Assembly: GCA_051747425.1 (NCBI GenBank)
Contig: JBNJGD010000002.1
Span: 124,001 to 188,000 of the forward strand
Direction: 5' to 3'
Length of the DNA: 64,000 bases
DNA from: HTCC5015 sp051747425
GTDB lineage: Bacteria > Pseudomonadota > Gammaproteobacteria > HTCC5015
Shown piece by piece: positions 34,204 to 44,015 of the stretch (the stretch's first letter is position 1; every line of letters starts with the position of its first letter). The notes under the pieces were generated by a model, which did not search any database, had not been told where the DNA came from, and saw nothing but the letters and a program-made list of their open reading frames with translations. Both the position numbers and the translations under genes were made by a program.

Positions 34204-36330
34204 TCAAACGCTGGAGAATTTTTCCACGCCCCAGAGCCAGCGGCGGACCAGGGGGCGGACATTGGGGTGGTCTTCGGCAATCCAGCGGCGGGCCAGTGAC
34301 TGCACGGCCTCGACCAGCTCGGCGTCCCGGGCCAAATCGGCCACGCGGAAACTGAGCTCGCCGGTCTGGCGGGTCCCCAGCACCTCCCCCGGCCCGCGCA
34401 TTTCCAGATCCTCCCGGGCGATTTCAAAACCGTCATTGGTTCGGCGCAGTGTGTCGAGGCGTCGCCGCGCCTTCTCCCCCAGCGGTGCCTTGTAAAGCAG
34501 CACACAGGAGCTCTCCTCGGAACCGCGACCCACCCGGCCACGCAACTGGTGGAGCTGGCTCAGGCCCAAACGCTCGGCGTTTTCGATCACCATCAGCGAG
34601 GCGTTGGGAACATCCACACCCACTTCAATCACCGTGGTCGCCACCAGCAGGTCGAGTTTGTGGGCCTTGAATTGGGCCATCACCCGCTCCTTGTCCGCCG
34701 GCTTCATGCGACCGTGCACCAGACCCACCCGCACATCGGGCAACAACTCGGCCAGGGTGGCGGCAGTGTCCTCGGCGGCCTGGCACTGCAGCGCCTCGGA
34801 CTCCTCGATCAGTGTGCACACCCAGTAGCTCTGCCTTCCCTCAGAGCAGGCCTTGCCAATGCGCTCGATGACATCACCTCGGCGCGACTCGGCCAGGGCC
34901 ACGGTGGTCACCGGCTGGCGCCCGGGGGGCAATTCATCGATCACCGAGTAGTCGAGGTCGGCATAGGCAGTCATGGCCAGCGTTCTGGGAATGGGCGTCG
35001 CCGTCATGATGATCTGGTGCGGACTGATGCCACTGTGGTAGCCCTTTTCCCTCAGGGCCAGACGCTGGTGAACGCCAAAACGATGCTGCTCGTCCACCAC
35101 CAGCAGGGCCAGTTTTTGAAAGACCACCTCGTCCTGAAACAGGGCGTGGGTGCCCACCACCAGCGAGATCTCGCCACTGGCCAGGGCCGCCAGAGTCTGC
35201 TGCCGCTTGCTTCCCTTGACCCGGCTCGACAGCCATCCGACCGTCAGGCCCAGGGGCTCCAGCCACTGGCTCAAAGTCTGCCAGTGCTGCTCCGCCAATA
35301 GCTCGGTGGGTGCCATCAGAGCCGCCTGGTAACCCGACTCAATCGCATCGAGCAGCGCCAGCGCCGCGACCACGGTTTTGCCCGAGCCGACATCCCCCTG
35401 CACCAGGCGCAGTGCCGGCCAGGACCTCGCCAGATCGCCGTCGATCTCCGCCAGTACCCGTTGCTGGGCGCCGGTCAGCTCAAAGGGCAGAGCCTGCATA
35501 AAACGCTGCCGCCACTGCCGCGCCGGTGCGATGGGCAGAGCCATTTCCCGCTGTATTTTCCGGCGCAGCAACTGCATGGCCAAGTGGTGGGCCAGCAGCT
35601 CTTCAAAGGCCAGCCGCTGTTGCGCGGGGTTGCCGCCCTCCGCCAGGGCGGACAGGGAAATATTCGGTGGCGGACGGTGCAGCAGATTCAGGGCGTCGCT
35701 CAGCCCGGGGACTTCCGCCAGGGATGGCGGCAACTCATCGGCGGGCAACAAGTCGGGCAGCAATCCGGTGTCGACCTGATCCAGCACCTGGTCGGCGAGT
35801 TTGCGCAACACGCTCTGACCGACGCCCTCGGTGGCCGGGTAGATCGGGGTCAACGCCTGTTCCAGTGGCTCCTCGGCCTGGCTGGCGTAGCGGTACTCGG
35901 GATGGACCATCTCGAATCGGCCCATTGCGCCAGAGCGGGCCTCGCCAAAACAGCGCACCCGCGTACCCCGGGACAGGGCCTCGCGCTGGGCCTGGGAAAA
36001 GTAGAAAAAGCGCAGCAGCAGGGAACCGCTGCCGTCGGCGATTTGGACCAGCAGCTGCCGGCGGCGACGGATCACGATCTCAGCGTGCTCCACCTCGCCC
36101 TCGACCACCACTTCCAGACCGTGCTCGAGAGCGCCAATGGGTGTCACCCGGGTCCGGTCCTGGTAGCGCAGGGGCAGGTGAAACAATACATCCTGCACGG
36201 TTTCCAGTGGCAGGCGCGACAGCTTCTCGGCCAGAGCCGGTCCCACGCCCTTGAGGCGAGTGACCGGGGCATCCAGGGACAGCGCCCCGGTGGCCGGTTT
36301 GGCATTGGATGTCGGTTTGCGTTGACTCAT
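34204..36330 (-). CDS. recG: ATP-dependent DNA helicase RecG
   Basis: Remodels stalled forks and Holliday junctions. The 708-residue product has an N-terminal wedge/OB domain (about 60-160) with VTRLKGVGPALAEKLSRL before it. Walker A is LVQGDVGSGKTVVAAL, the DEQH box LLVVDEQHRFGVHQR, motif III ITMTATPIPRTLAM, and the RecG/Mfd RAG-like region LSQLHQLRGRVGRGSEES. It lies 32 bp downstream of ridA on the same strand. The ridA-recG proximity is also seen in Pseudomonas, where spoT precedes ridA; here a repeat occupies that side. Confidence 0.97.
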   Translation of the reverse strand: MSQRKPTSNAKPATGALSLDAPVTRLKGVGPALAEKLSRLPLETVQDVLFHLPLRYQDRTRVTPIGALEHGLEVVVEGEVEHAEIVIRRRRQLLVQIADGSGSLLLRFFYFSQAQREALSRGTRVRCFGEARSGAMGRFEMVHPEYRYASQAEEPLEQALTPIYPATEGVGQSVLRKLADQVLDQVDTGLLPDLLPADELPPSLAEVPGLSDALNLLHRPPPNISLSALAEGGNPAQQRLAFEELLAHHLAMQLLRRKIQREMALPIAPARQWRQRFMQALPFELTGAQQRVLAEIDGDLARSWPALRLVQGDVGSGKTVVAALALLDAIESGYQAALMAPTELLAEQHWQTLSQWLEPLGLTVGWLSSRVKGSKRQQTLAALASGEISLVVGTHALFQDEVVFQKLALLVVDEQHRFGVHQRLALREKGYHSGISPHQIIMTATPIPRTLAMTAYADLDYSVIDELPPGRQPVTTVALAESRRGDVIERIGKACSEGRQSYWVCTLIEESEALQCQAAEDTAATLAELLPDVRVGLVHGRMKPADKERVMAQFKAHKLDLLVATTVIEVGVDVPNASLMVIENAERLGLSQLHQLRGRVGRGSEESSCVLLYKAPLGEKARRRLDTLRRTNDGFEIAREDLEMRGPGEVLGTRQTGELSFRVADLARDAELVEAVQSLARRWIAEDHPNVRPLVRRWLWGVEKFSSV

Positions 36331-36362
36331 TCGGCTCCGGCCTCCCTGCCGGTCCGTTGCCG

Positions 36363-36749
36363 CTAGGCGGCGGTTTCGAGAACGGCGTCCATCTCGACCT
36401 GGGCGCCCTTGGGCAGGGCGGCCACGCCAATCGCCGCGCGCGCCGGATAGGGCTCCTGGAAATACTCCATCATTATTTCGTTGACCAGGGCGAAGTGGCC
36501 GAGGTCGGTGAGGAAGATATTGAGCTTGACCACATCCGCCAGCGAACCGCCCGCGGCCTCGGCCACCGCCGAGAGGTTGTCAAAGACGCGCACGACCTGG
36601 GCGCGCATATCGCCCTCCACCAGTTCCATGGTCTCGGGGACCAGGGGAATCTGGCCGGACAGGTACACGGTGGTGCCCACTTTGACGGCCTGAGAATACG
36701 GCCCAATCGCCGCCGGGGCCCTGTCGGTAGAAATGATTTGTCGGCTCAT
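36363..36749 (-). CDS. ridA: RidA family reactive enamine/imine deaminase
   Basis: Hydrolyses 2-aminoacrylate and related imines released by PLP enzymes such as IlvA, which is also in this window. It has 128 residues: APAAIGPYSQAVKVGTTVYL, SGQIPL, and the C-terminal signature YPARAAIGVAALPKGAQVEM with the substrate-binding Arg. The length is standard. Cotranscription with recG is likely. Confidence 0.94.
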   Translation of the reverse strand: MSRQIISTDRAPAAIGPYSQAVKVGTTVYLSGQIPLVPETMELVEGDMRAQVVRVFDNLSAVAEAAGGSLADVVKLNIFLTDLGHFALVNEIMMEYFQEPYPARAAIGVAALPKGAQVEMDAVLETAA

Positions 36750-36798
36750 CAGTCACTCCTCGTTTTGCGCTAATCCTACCACGGTCCGGTGCGATGTT

Positions 36799-37026
36799 TG
36801 CCACAGAGGACACAGAGAGCACAGAGGGCTTGAAAGGGGGAGGTAGGGCGGACGCGGCTTGGCCGCTTCCGCCAATCGAGCGGCGAAGATACCTTCGGCA
36901 TTTCCGCCCTACGAATTAATCACGGGGTAGGAGGCCCGCCCTCGGGCCGACCATGTCGCGGCGAGGTCGCCGCTCCTACAACCCATCACACAAAACCTCT
37001 GTGTCCTCTGTGCTCTCTGTGGCTAA
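36799..37026. repeat. Composite repeat between ridA and hslU
   Basis: Outer arms TTGCCACAGAGGACACAGAG (36798) and CTCTGTGCTCTCTGTGGCTA (ending about 37025). Inside at 36927-36980 is an uninterrupted GTAGGAGGCCCGCCCTCGGG ... GGTCGCCGCTCCTAC palindrome, showing the inner element without the GTCATCGCGAG insert. Confidence 0.85.
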
Positions 37027-37030
37027 CCCA

Positions 37031-38383
<1,353 letters not shown>

Positions 38384-38403
38384 GGAATCTCTCGCAAGAG
38401 ACG

Positions 38404-38937
38404 CTACAGCGTCTCGATGGTCAAATTGTGATTGGTGTAAACGCAGACATCGCCGGCAATGTGCAAGCTGCGCTCGACGATATCCCGGGCCGGCAGCTCG
38501 GTATTCTCGTAGAGCGCCTTGGCCGCGCTCTGGGCGAACTGGCCGCCGGAGCCAATGGCGATGTAGTGATCCTCGGGCTCAATGACATCGCCATTGCCGG
38601 AAATCACCAAAAGGCCCTCGGCACTGCCGACGATCAGCAGGGCCTCGAGGTTCTTCAACACCTTGTCTGTACGCCAGTCCTTGGCCAGCTCTACAGCGGC
38701 GCGTGTCAGGTTGCCGCTGTACTGTTCCAGCTTGGCCTCAAACTTCTCGAACAGGGTGAAGGCATCGGCGGTGGCGCCGGCAAAGCCCGCCAGCACCTTG
38801 CCGTCAAACAGGCGGCGCACCTTGCGCGCATTGCCCTTCATGACCGTATTGCCGAGGCTGACCTGCCCATCGCCGCCAATGACCACCTGGCCATCGCGCT
38901 GGACACCGAGAATGGTGGTTCCGTGAAACTGTTCCAA
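38404..38937 (-). CDS. hslV: ATP-dependent protease proteolytic subunit HslV
   Basis: Threonine protease of HslUV. The frame is open to a GTG at 38964, but a TTG at 38937 with GGAG six bases upstream gives MEQFHGTTILGVQRDGQVV. The active Thr7 is then exposed by removal of a six-residue propeptide, as in other MEQFHG-type HslV proteins. The product has 177 residues (family about 175). Other signatures: GGDGQVSLGNTVMKGNARKV and AGATADAFTLFEKFEAKLEQ. The GTG start would give a 15-residue leader and is less likely. Followed by hslU. Confidence 0.93.
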   Translation of the reverse strand: MEQFHGTTILGVQRDGQVVIGGDGQVSLGNTVMKGNARKVRRLFDGKVLAGFAGATADAFTLFEKFEAKLEQYSGNLTRAAVELAKDWRTDKVLKNLEALLIVGSAEGLLVISGNGDVIEPEDHYIAIGSGGQFAQSAAKALYENTELPARDIVERSLHIAGDVCVYTNHNLTIETL

Positions 38938-39022
38938 AGCGCACTCCAAATTGATTGCCGTCACTGCTTGATAGGGTCACCCGGCCATTTTCCAAGGCCG
39001 CCCGGAAAAATTCTGTGAAAAC

Positions 39023-39051
39023 AAAAAAAGCCGGTCGAAACCGGCTTTTTT
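39023..39051 (-). terminator. Terminator of the outer-membrane barrel gene
   Basis: AAAAAGCCGGT and ACCGGCTTTTT pair around CGAA, with A- and T-run flanks. It lies 20 bp after the stop of the minus-strand gene at 39071 and ahead of hslV. Confidence 0.88.
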
Positions 39052-39070
39052 GCGCTGAAGTCGATACAAA

Positions 39071-39586
39071 TCAGAACAGGTGGCGAATGCCGAGCCCGAG
39101 CTGATAGGCCTCCGCGTCGTCCTCGTCGCTGACCTGATTGATCTCGGTGACCCAGAAGTAGTCTTCGCCCAGGTCGTAGCGCGCACCAAAGCCGAATTGA
39201 ACGCTGGAGTCGTCCGAGCGCGTTCCGGCAGCACTGTAGCCAATATTGGCGCCACCCAGTGAAGCGTAGGGGCGAATGCCGTTCTCCAGATCCCACTCAA
39301 AGCGCAGAGCGAAGTCGAGCAGGCGGTTGACTTCCACCCGGGTGCCGTTGACCTCGTCGGCGCTGACATCAAACTGCATGCCGGCCTCAAGGGCCATCCA
39401 GTCGGTGAAGTAGTAACCACCGGTAAAGCCGGCCACGGCCATGTTGAGATCGTCCGTTGGCGAGGGCTGCGTCACCTGAATGGCGCTGACATCGGCGCCA
39501 AAGTAGTAGCCTTCCTGAGCCTGGGCCGAAGCGGCGGTCAGCAGACCGGCAGCCGCGAGTGAAGCGGCGATAACTGTCTTTTTCAT
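39071..39586 (-). CDS. Small outer-membrane beta-barrel protein
   Basis: A 171-residue exported protein with signal peptide MKKTVIAASLAAAGLLTAAS ending AQAQ at about residue 24. The mature chain is about 147 residues, alternating strands such as GYYFTDWMALEAGMQF and VQFGFGARYDLGEDYFWV, and ends in Leu-Phe. The C-terminal Phe is the usual barrel-assembly signal. It fits the eight-stranded OmpA-like/OmpW-like barrels; no peptidoglycan-binding domain. The ATG at 39586 has GGGGGA upstream, making the ATG at 39598 unlikely. Confidence 0.85.
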   Translation of the reverse strand: MKKTVIAASLAAAGLLTAASAQAQEGYYFGADVSAIQVTQPSPTDDLNMAVAGFTGGYYFTDWMALEAGMQFDVSADEVNGTRVEVNRLLDFALRFEWDLENGIRPYASLGGANIGYSAAGTRSDDSSVQFGFGARYDLGEDYFWVTEINQVSDEDDAEAYQLGLGIRHLF

Positions 39587-39686
39587 GGTTTCCCCCATTC
39601 TTTATTGATCGTTTGTTTGTCGAGCCAAAGGCTGTCTTGACGGCCATAATGGCACAAAAACCGGGATTGGAAAATGCAATAATCCC

Positions 39687-40397
39687 CTAGGGCGTACGCG
39701 CCAACAGGGCCAGTGACACCGACCGTGCACCCGCCGACAGCAAACACCGCGTCAGCGCCTCCAGGGTGGCCCCGGTGGTCATGACATCGTCGACCAGAAT
39801 CAGGCGTTCGCCCCGAACCGACTCCCGCACCTCGAAGCTGCCCCGCACCTGCCTTCGACGCTCCCGGCGTCCGGCGCCGTAGGCCAGGTGGGGCGTGTTG
39901 CGGCAGCGGCGCACGGCGTTCACCGACAGGGGGACGCTCAGCGCTTGCGCCAGTGCCGCCGCCGGTGCTTCACACTGGTTGAAACCCCGCGCCACCCGGC
40001 GCTGGGGGTGCAACGGAACCGGCAAGACCCGGTCGCCCGCGATACGGTCAGACATCCCGGCCAACGCCGCGGACAGCCCGCGCTCCAGATAGAGGGCATG
40101 GCGAAACTTGTAGGCCTGGATCAACTCCGCCGCCAGCCCCCGGTACAGCCAGCAGGCCCGGGCGCTCTGCCAGGGCGGCGGTCGGGTGATGCACTGGCCG
40201 CACAGGCGGCCGTCGACGGTGGGCAGGGCACAACGCGGGCAGGTCTCGGTCGCCCCGCGCAATTCGTCGCGACAATCCCCGCACAGGGGCAAGCCCTCGA
40301 CGCCGCCAAGCCAGGCGCGACAGGCAAAACAGCGAACGGGGAACAGGCCGCGGGCGAGCGCAGACCACAGTGAAGCGTCCATTGAGGAATCGGACAT
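39687..40397 (-). CDS. comF: ComF-family phosphoribosyltransferase-like protein
   Basis: A 236-residue ComF/GntX-type protein. The N-terminal zinc-binding part has Cys pairs (CFACRAW, LCGDCRDEL, CPRC, LCGQC). The C-terminal type I PRTase motif is RLILVDDVMTTGATLEAL. ComF supports DNA uptake in competent bacteria; in others its role is unclear. The ATG at 40397 is preceded by GGGAG. It is divergent from bioB, the usual Pseudomonas neighbour. Confidence 0.9.
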   Translation of the reverse strand: MSDSSMDASLWSALARGLFPVRCFACRAWLGGVEGLPLCGDCRDELRGATETCPRCALPTVDGRLCGQCITRPPPWQSARACWLYRGLAAELIQAYKFRHALYLERGLSAALAGMSDRIAGDRVLPVPLHPQRRVARGFNQCEAPAAALAQALSVPLSVNAVRRCRNTPHLAYGAGRRERRRQVRGSFEVRESVRGERLILVDDVMTTGATLEALTRCLLSAGARSVSLALLARTP

Positions 40398-40422
40398 GGT
40401 AAACCACTCCCTGGCTTTCCGG

Positions 40423-40450
40423 TTGACAGTGTCCCGTGCTCCCCTATGAT
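40423..40450 (+). promoter_or_regulatory. Promoter of bioB-bioF
   Basis: Perfect TTGACA (40423-40428) and TATGAT (40445-40450) with a 16-bp spacer. Start near 40457, 27 nt before the bioB ATG. No BirA-type operator palindrome was recognised. Confidence 0.6.
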
Positions 40451-40483
40451 GCCGTGACGAGGAGCACCCGACGAGATTAGCAC

Positions 40484-41461
40484 ATGGCCACACTGCGAAA
40501 CGACTGGACACGCGAGGAAATCGCCCACCTGTTTGAACTGCCTTTCAACGATTTGCTGTTCCAGGCCCAGCAAGTCCACCGCGAACACTTCGACCCCAAC
40601 GCCGTGCAGATGAGCTCCCTGCTCAGCATCAAGACCGGCGCCTGCCCCGAAGACTGCGGCTACTGCCCCCAGAGTGCCCGCTACAACACCGAGCTCGAAC
40701 GCGAGGCCCTGATGCCCCTCGAAGAAGTGTTGTCGGCTGCCCGCGCAGCCAAGTCCAAGGGCGCCTCGCGCTTCTGCATGGGCGCGGCCTGGCGCAATCC
40801 CAACGACCGCCAGCTCGAACAGGTGGCCGAAATGATCCAGGCGGTGCGCGATGAGGGGCTCGAGACCTGCGTCACCCTGGGCATGCTCGAGGCCCACCAG
40901 GCCGAGCGCCTGCGCGAGGTCGGCCTCGACTACTACAACCACAATCTAGACACCTCCCCCGAGTTCTACGGCGAGGTCATCACCACCCGCACCTACCAGG
41001 ATCGCCTCGACACTTTGTCCCATGTGCGCGACGCCGGTATCCATGTCTGCTGCGGCGGCATCGTCGGCATGGGCGAGGCACCGGATGACCGCGCCGGTCT
41101 GATCCAGCAACTGGCCAACCTGCCCCAACACCCCGAGTCGGTGCCCATCAATTTGCTGGTCCAGGTCGAGGGCACGCCGCTCCACGGCACCGACCCCCTC
41201 GACCCCATCGAGTTTGTGCGCACCATCGCCGTGGCCCGCATCACCATGCCGGCCTCCATGGTGCGGTTATCGGCCGGGCGCAACGACATGAGCGACGAGA
41301 TGCAGGCCCTGTGCTTCCTCGCCGGGGCCAACTCGGTGTTCTACGGCGACAAGCTGCTGACCACCAACAACCCCGAAGCCGAGCGGGATCACCAGCTGTT
41401 CCGCCGCCTCGGCCTGCACCTGAGCGACGCCCCCGAGTCCGGCGACAGCTGCGCGGCCTGA
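40484..41461 (+). CDS. bioB: Biotin synthase
   Basis: Radical-SAM enzyme inserting sulfur into dethiobiotin. The 325-residue product has the cluster motif Cys54-x3-Cys58-x2-Cys61 (GACPEDCGYCPQSARYN) and the second-cluster ligands in the later YYNHNLDTSPEFY, HVCCGGIVGMGE and SAGRNDM blocks (the Arg of SAGR is an unusual Fe ligand). The promoter stands 27 bp upstream. The stop falls just ahead of bioF. Confidence 0.97.
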   Translation: MATLRNDWTREEIAHLFELPFNDLLFQAQQVHREHFDPNAVQMSSLLSIKTGACPEDCGYCPQSARYNTELEREALMPLEEVLSAARAAKSKGASRFCMGAAWRNPNDRQLEQVAEMIQAVRDEGLETCVTLGMLEAHQAERLREVGLDYYNHNLDTSPEFYGEVITTRTYQDRLDTLSHVRDAGIHVCCGGIVGMGEAPDDRAGLIQQLANLPQHPESVPINLLVQVEGTPLHGTDPLDPIEFVRTIAVARITMPASMVRLSAGRNDMSDEMQALCFLAGANSVFYGDKLLTTNNPEAERDHQLFRRLGLHLSDAPESGDSCAA

Positions 41462-41466
41462 TCGAA

Positions 41467-42645
41467 GTGGCGGGCGGCCTCCCCGACAGCTGGCAGCGGC
41501 GCCTGTCCGAGCGACTCGACCAGCGCCACCGCCAGCAGCGCTACCGCCAGAGCCGAACCAAAGACGCCCCCCAGGCCGCCCGCTACCGGAGCGGCGGACA
41601 GACGCGCCGCAACTTCGCCGGCAACGACTACCTCGGCCTGGCCAACCACCCGGCTCTGGCCCGGGCTCTGGCCGAGGGCGCCCGGCAGTACGGCGTGGGC
41701 GCCGGCGCCGCCCACCTGCTCGGCGGCCACCAGACGCCCCACCAACAACTCGAGGAAGCCCTCGCCGAGTGGACCGGCCGCCCCGCCGCCCTGCTCTTTT
41801 CCACCGGCTACATGGCCAACCTCGCCGTGGCCACGGCGCTGGTCGGGCTCGGCGACAGCCTGATTCAGGACAAACTCAACCACGCCTCGATGATCGACGG
41901 TGCCCGGCTCAGCCAGGCCGAGCTGCTGCGCTACCCCCACGGCGACAGCGAGGCCGCCCTGCGCCAGTTGCAGCGCGCCGACGGTCTCAAGTTGTTAATG
42001 ACCGACGGCGTCTTCAGCATGGACGGCGACCTCGCCCCGCTGGCTGAACTGGTGGCACACAGTCGCCGCGAGGACGCCCTGCTGATGGTCGACGACGCCC
42101 ACGGCCTGGGCGTGCTCGGCGAGCGCGGCGGCGGCAGCCTCGAGCATCTGGGATTAAACGGCGACGATGTACCCCTGCTCATGGGCACTCTGGGCAAGGG
42201 CCTCGGCAGTTTCGGCGCCTTTGTCGCCGGCAGCGAGCCCCTCATCGACAGCCTGCGTCAGTTCGGCCGCAGTTATCTGTTCACCACCGCCGCCCCGGCG
42301 GCCCTGGCCAGCGCCACTTTGACGGCCCTGCAATTGCTGCGGGAAGAGAACTGGCGCCGACAAGCACTGGCCGAACACATCGGCCACTTCCGCCACCGCG
42401 GCGGCGAACTCGGCCTGCCCCTGTTGCCCAGCGACACCCCCATCCAGCCCCTGATGCTTGGCGACGAGGCCACCACCATGACGATAGCCGCCAAACTCGA
42501 CCGGCTCGGCTTCGATGTCGGCGCCATCCGCCCGCCCACCGTACCCGAAGGCCAGTGCCGCCTGCGCCTCACCCTCCGCGCCGACCACCAGAACAACGAC
42601 ATCGACGCCCTCCTCGACGCCCTGGCGGGCGCTTTGGATGCGTAG
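41467..42645 (+). CDS. bioF: 8-amino-7-oxononanoate synthase
   Basis: PLP-dependent condensation of pimeloyl-ACP/CoA with alanine. The 392 residues include NFAGNDYLGLANHPAL, LLFSTGYMANLAV, DDAHGLGVLG and the PLP lysine in LMGTLGKGLGSFG. The frame overlaps the end of bioB and is open further back. GTG at 41467, five bases after the bioB stop, is chosen as the most likely start; no clear ribosome site, so translation may be coupled. bioH, bioC and bioD are absent from this cluster. Confidence 0.93.
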   Translation: MAGGLPDSWQRRLSERLDQRHRQQRYRQSRTKDAPQAARYRSGGQTRRNFAGNDYLGLANHPALARALAEGARQYGVGAGAAHLLGGHQTPHQQLEEALAEWTGRPAALLFSTGYMANLAVATALVGLGDSLIQDKLNHASMIDGARLSQAELLRYPHGDSEAALRQLQRADGLKLLMTDGVFSMDGDLAPLAELVAHSRREDALLMVDDAHGLGVLGERGGGSLEHLGLNGDDVPLLMGTLGKGLGSFGAFVAGSEPLIDSLRQFGRSYLFTTAAPAALASATLTALQLLREENWRRQALAEHIGHFRHRGGELGLPLLPSDTPIQPLMLGDEATTMTIAAKLDRLGFDVGAIRPPTVPEGQCRLRLTLRADHQNNDIDALLDALAGALDA

Positions 42646-42796
42646 GAGCGGGCCTGCCCGCGAACGAGGCGCCAGCCTCGATAAGGGGGTCGCCTGCAAG
42701 CAGGCTCCTACAGTAGGAGGCCCGACCCCGGGCCGACGGAAATGCCGGAGGCCTGTCGCGGCGAGGGCGCCGCTCCTACCCGCCCTCTGTGGCTAA
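42641..42796. repeat. Partial composite repeat after bioF
   Basis: Two GTAGGAGC-type palindromes in tandem (about 42641-42712 and 42712-42780) followed by the closing arm CCCTCTGTGGCTAA. The opening CACAGAG arm is missing, so this copy is incomplete or has lost its left end. Confidence 0.75.
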
Positions 42797-42874
42797 CACA
42801 CAAAAAACCCGATAAGATTTTCCCGGGGCACAGGAAATGCCCTGAAAGGATCTGAAGCCATTCAAGGAGGAAGC

Positions 42875-43549
42875 ATGGCGATTACCGACTGGCCGGCCAG
42901 TGAGCGGCCGCGCGAGAAGTGTCTCAACCTGGGGGCAAGCGCCCTCTCCGATGCCGAGCTGCTGGCCATTTTTCTGCGCGTGGGTACGCGCGGCAAGAGC
43001 GCCGTGGATCTGGCCCGGGACTGTCTCAATCACTTTGGTTCCCTGCGCGCGCTGTTGGCGGCGGACCGGGTCAGTTTCTGTCGCGGCGGGGGACTCGGCG
43101 AGGCCAAATTTGTGCAGTTGCAGGCGGTGCTGGAGATGGCGCGGCGGCATCTGCTGGAGGACCTTCAGCGCGGCGAGGCCCTGACCTCACCGGATCAGGC
43201 CAGCGCCTACCTCAAGGCCAAATTGCGCGACTATCCCCACGAGGTCTTTGCCTGCCTGTGGCTGGATACACGACACCGGGTGCTGCACTACGAGGAGTTG
43301 TTTCGCGGCACTCTGGACGGCGCCAGCGTCTATCCAAGGGAGGTGGTCAAGGCGGCGCTGCGACACAACGCCGCCGCCGTGATCCTGGCCCACAACCACC
43401 CCTCGGGCATCGCCGAACCCAGCCGCGCCGACGAACACATCACCCGCCGCCTCAAGGACGCCCTGGGTCTGGTCGATATCCGCGTGCTGGATCACATCGT
43501 GATCGGCGACGGCGAGCACAGCTCGCTGGCCAACCGGGGGTTGCTGTAG
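42875..43549 (+). CDS. radC: RadC-family JAMM/MPN protein
   Basis: A 224-residue protein with N-terminal helix-hairpin-helix-like part (LSDAELLAIFLRVGTRG) and the C-terminal JAMM metal motif HNHPSGIAEPSRADE. AAGGAGGA precedes the ATG at 42875. RadC was once linked to repair but has no proven biochemical role. It is beside the convergent dut-coaBC pair, as in Pseudomonas. Confidence 0.93.
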   Translation: MAITDWPASERPREKCLNLGASALSDAELLAIFLRVGTRGKSAVDLARDCLNHFGSLRALLAADRVSFCRGGGLGEAKFVQLQAVLEMARRHLLEDLQRGEALTSPDQASAYLKAKLRDYPHEVFACLWLDTRHRVLHYEELFRGTLDGASVYPREVVKAALRHNAAAVILAHNHPSGIAEPSRADEHITRRLKDALGLVDIRVLDHIVIGDGEHSSLANRGLL

Positions 43550-43553
43550 CCGC

Positions 43554-44012
43554 TCAGTGGCGGCCGGAGGAGCCGAAGCCGCCCTCGCCGCGCTGGCTGT
43601 CGCCGAACTCTTCCACCACCTCAAACTCGGCCTGCACCACGGGCAGCAAGACCAGCTGGGCGATGCGCTCGGCGGGCTCGATGGTGAAGGGCGTCTGGCT
43701 GCGATTCCACACCGAGACAAACAGCTGCCCCTGGTAGTCGGAGTCGATCAGGCCCACCAGGTTGCCCAGCACAATGCCGTGTTTGTGACCCAGACCGGAG
43801 CGCGGCAGGATGGTCGCCGCCAGACCGGGGTCGGCGATGTGGATGGCGATGCCAGTGGGCACCAACTCGCTCTCGCCGGGAGCCAGTTCAATGGGGGCGT
43901 CGAGGCAGGCGCGCAGATCCATGCCCGCCGAACCCTCGGTGGCGTAGTGGGGCATGGGAATCGTGTCGCCAATGCGCGGGTCGAGAATTTTGACTTGCAG
44001 GGGATGCTTCAT
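43554..44012 (-). CDS. dut: Deoxyuridine triphosphatase
   Basis: Hydrolyses dUTP, keeping uracil out of DNA and feeding dTMP synthesis. It has 152 residues with all five trimeric dUTPase motifs: EGSAGMDLRA, RSGLGHKHGIVL, GLIDSDYQGQL, GERIAQLVL-type (AERIAQLVLLPV) and the C-terminal GGFGSSGRH. It lies three bases downstream of coaBC and is convergent with radC. Confidence 0.97.
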   Translation of the reverse strand: MKHPLQVKILDPRIGDTIPMPHYATEGSAGMDLRACLDAPIELAPGESELVPTGIAIHIADPGLAATILPRSGLGHKHGIVLGNLVGLIDSDYQGQLFVSVWNRSQTPFTIEPAERIAQLVLLPVVQAEFEVVEEFGDSQRGEGGFGSSGRH

Positions 44013-44015
44013 GGT

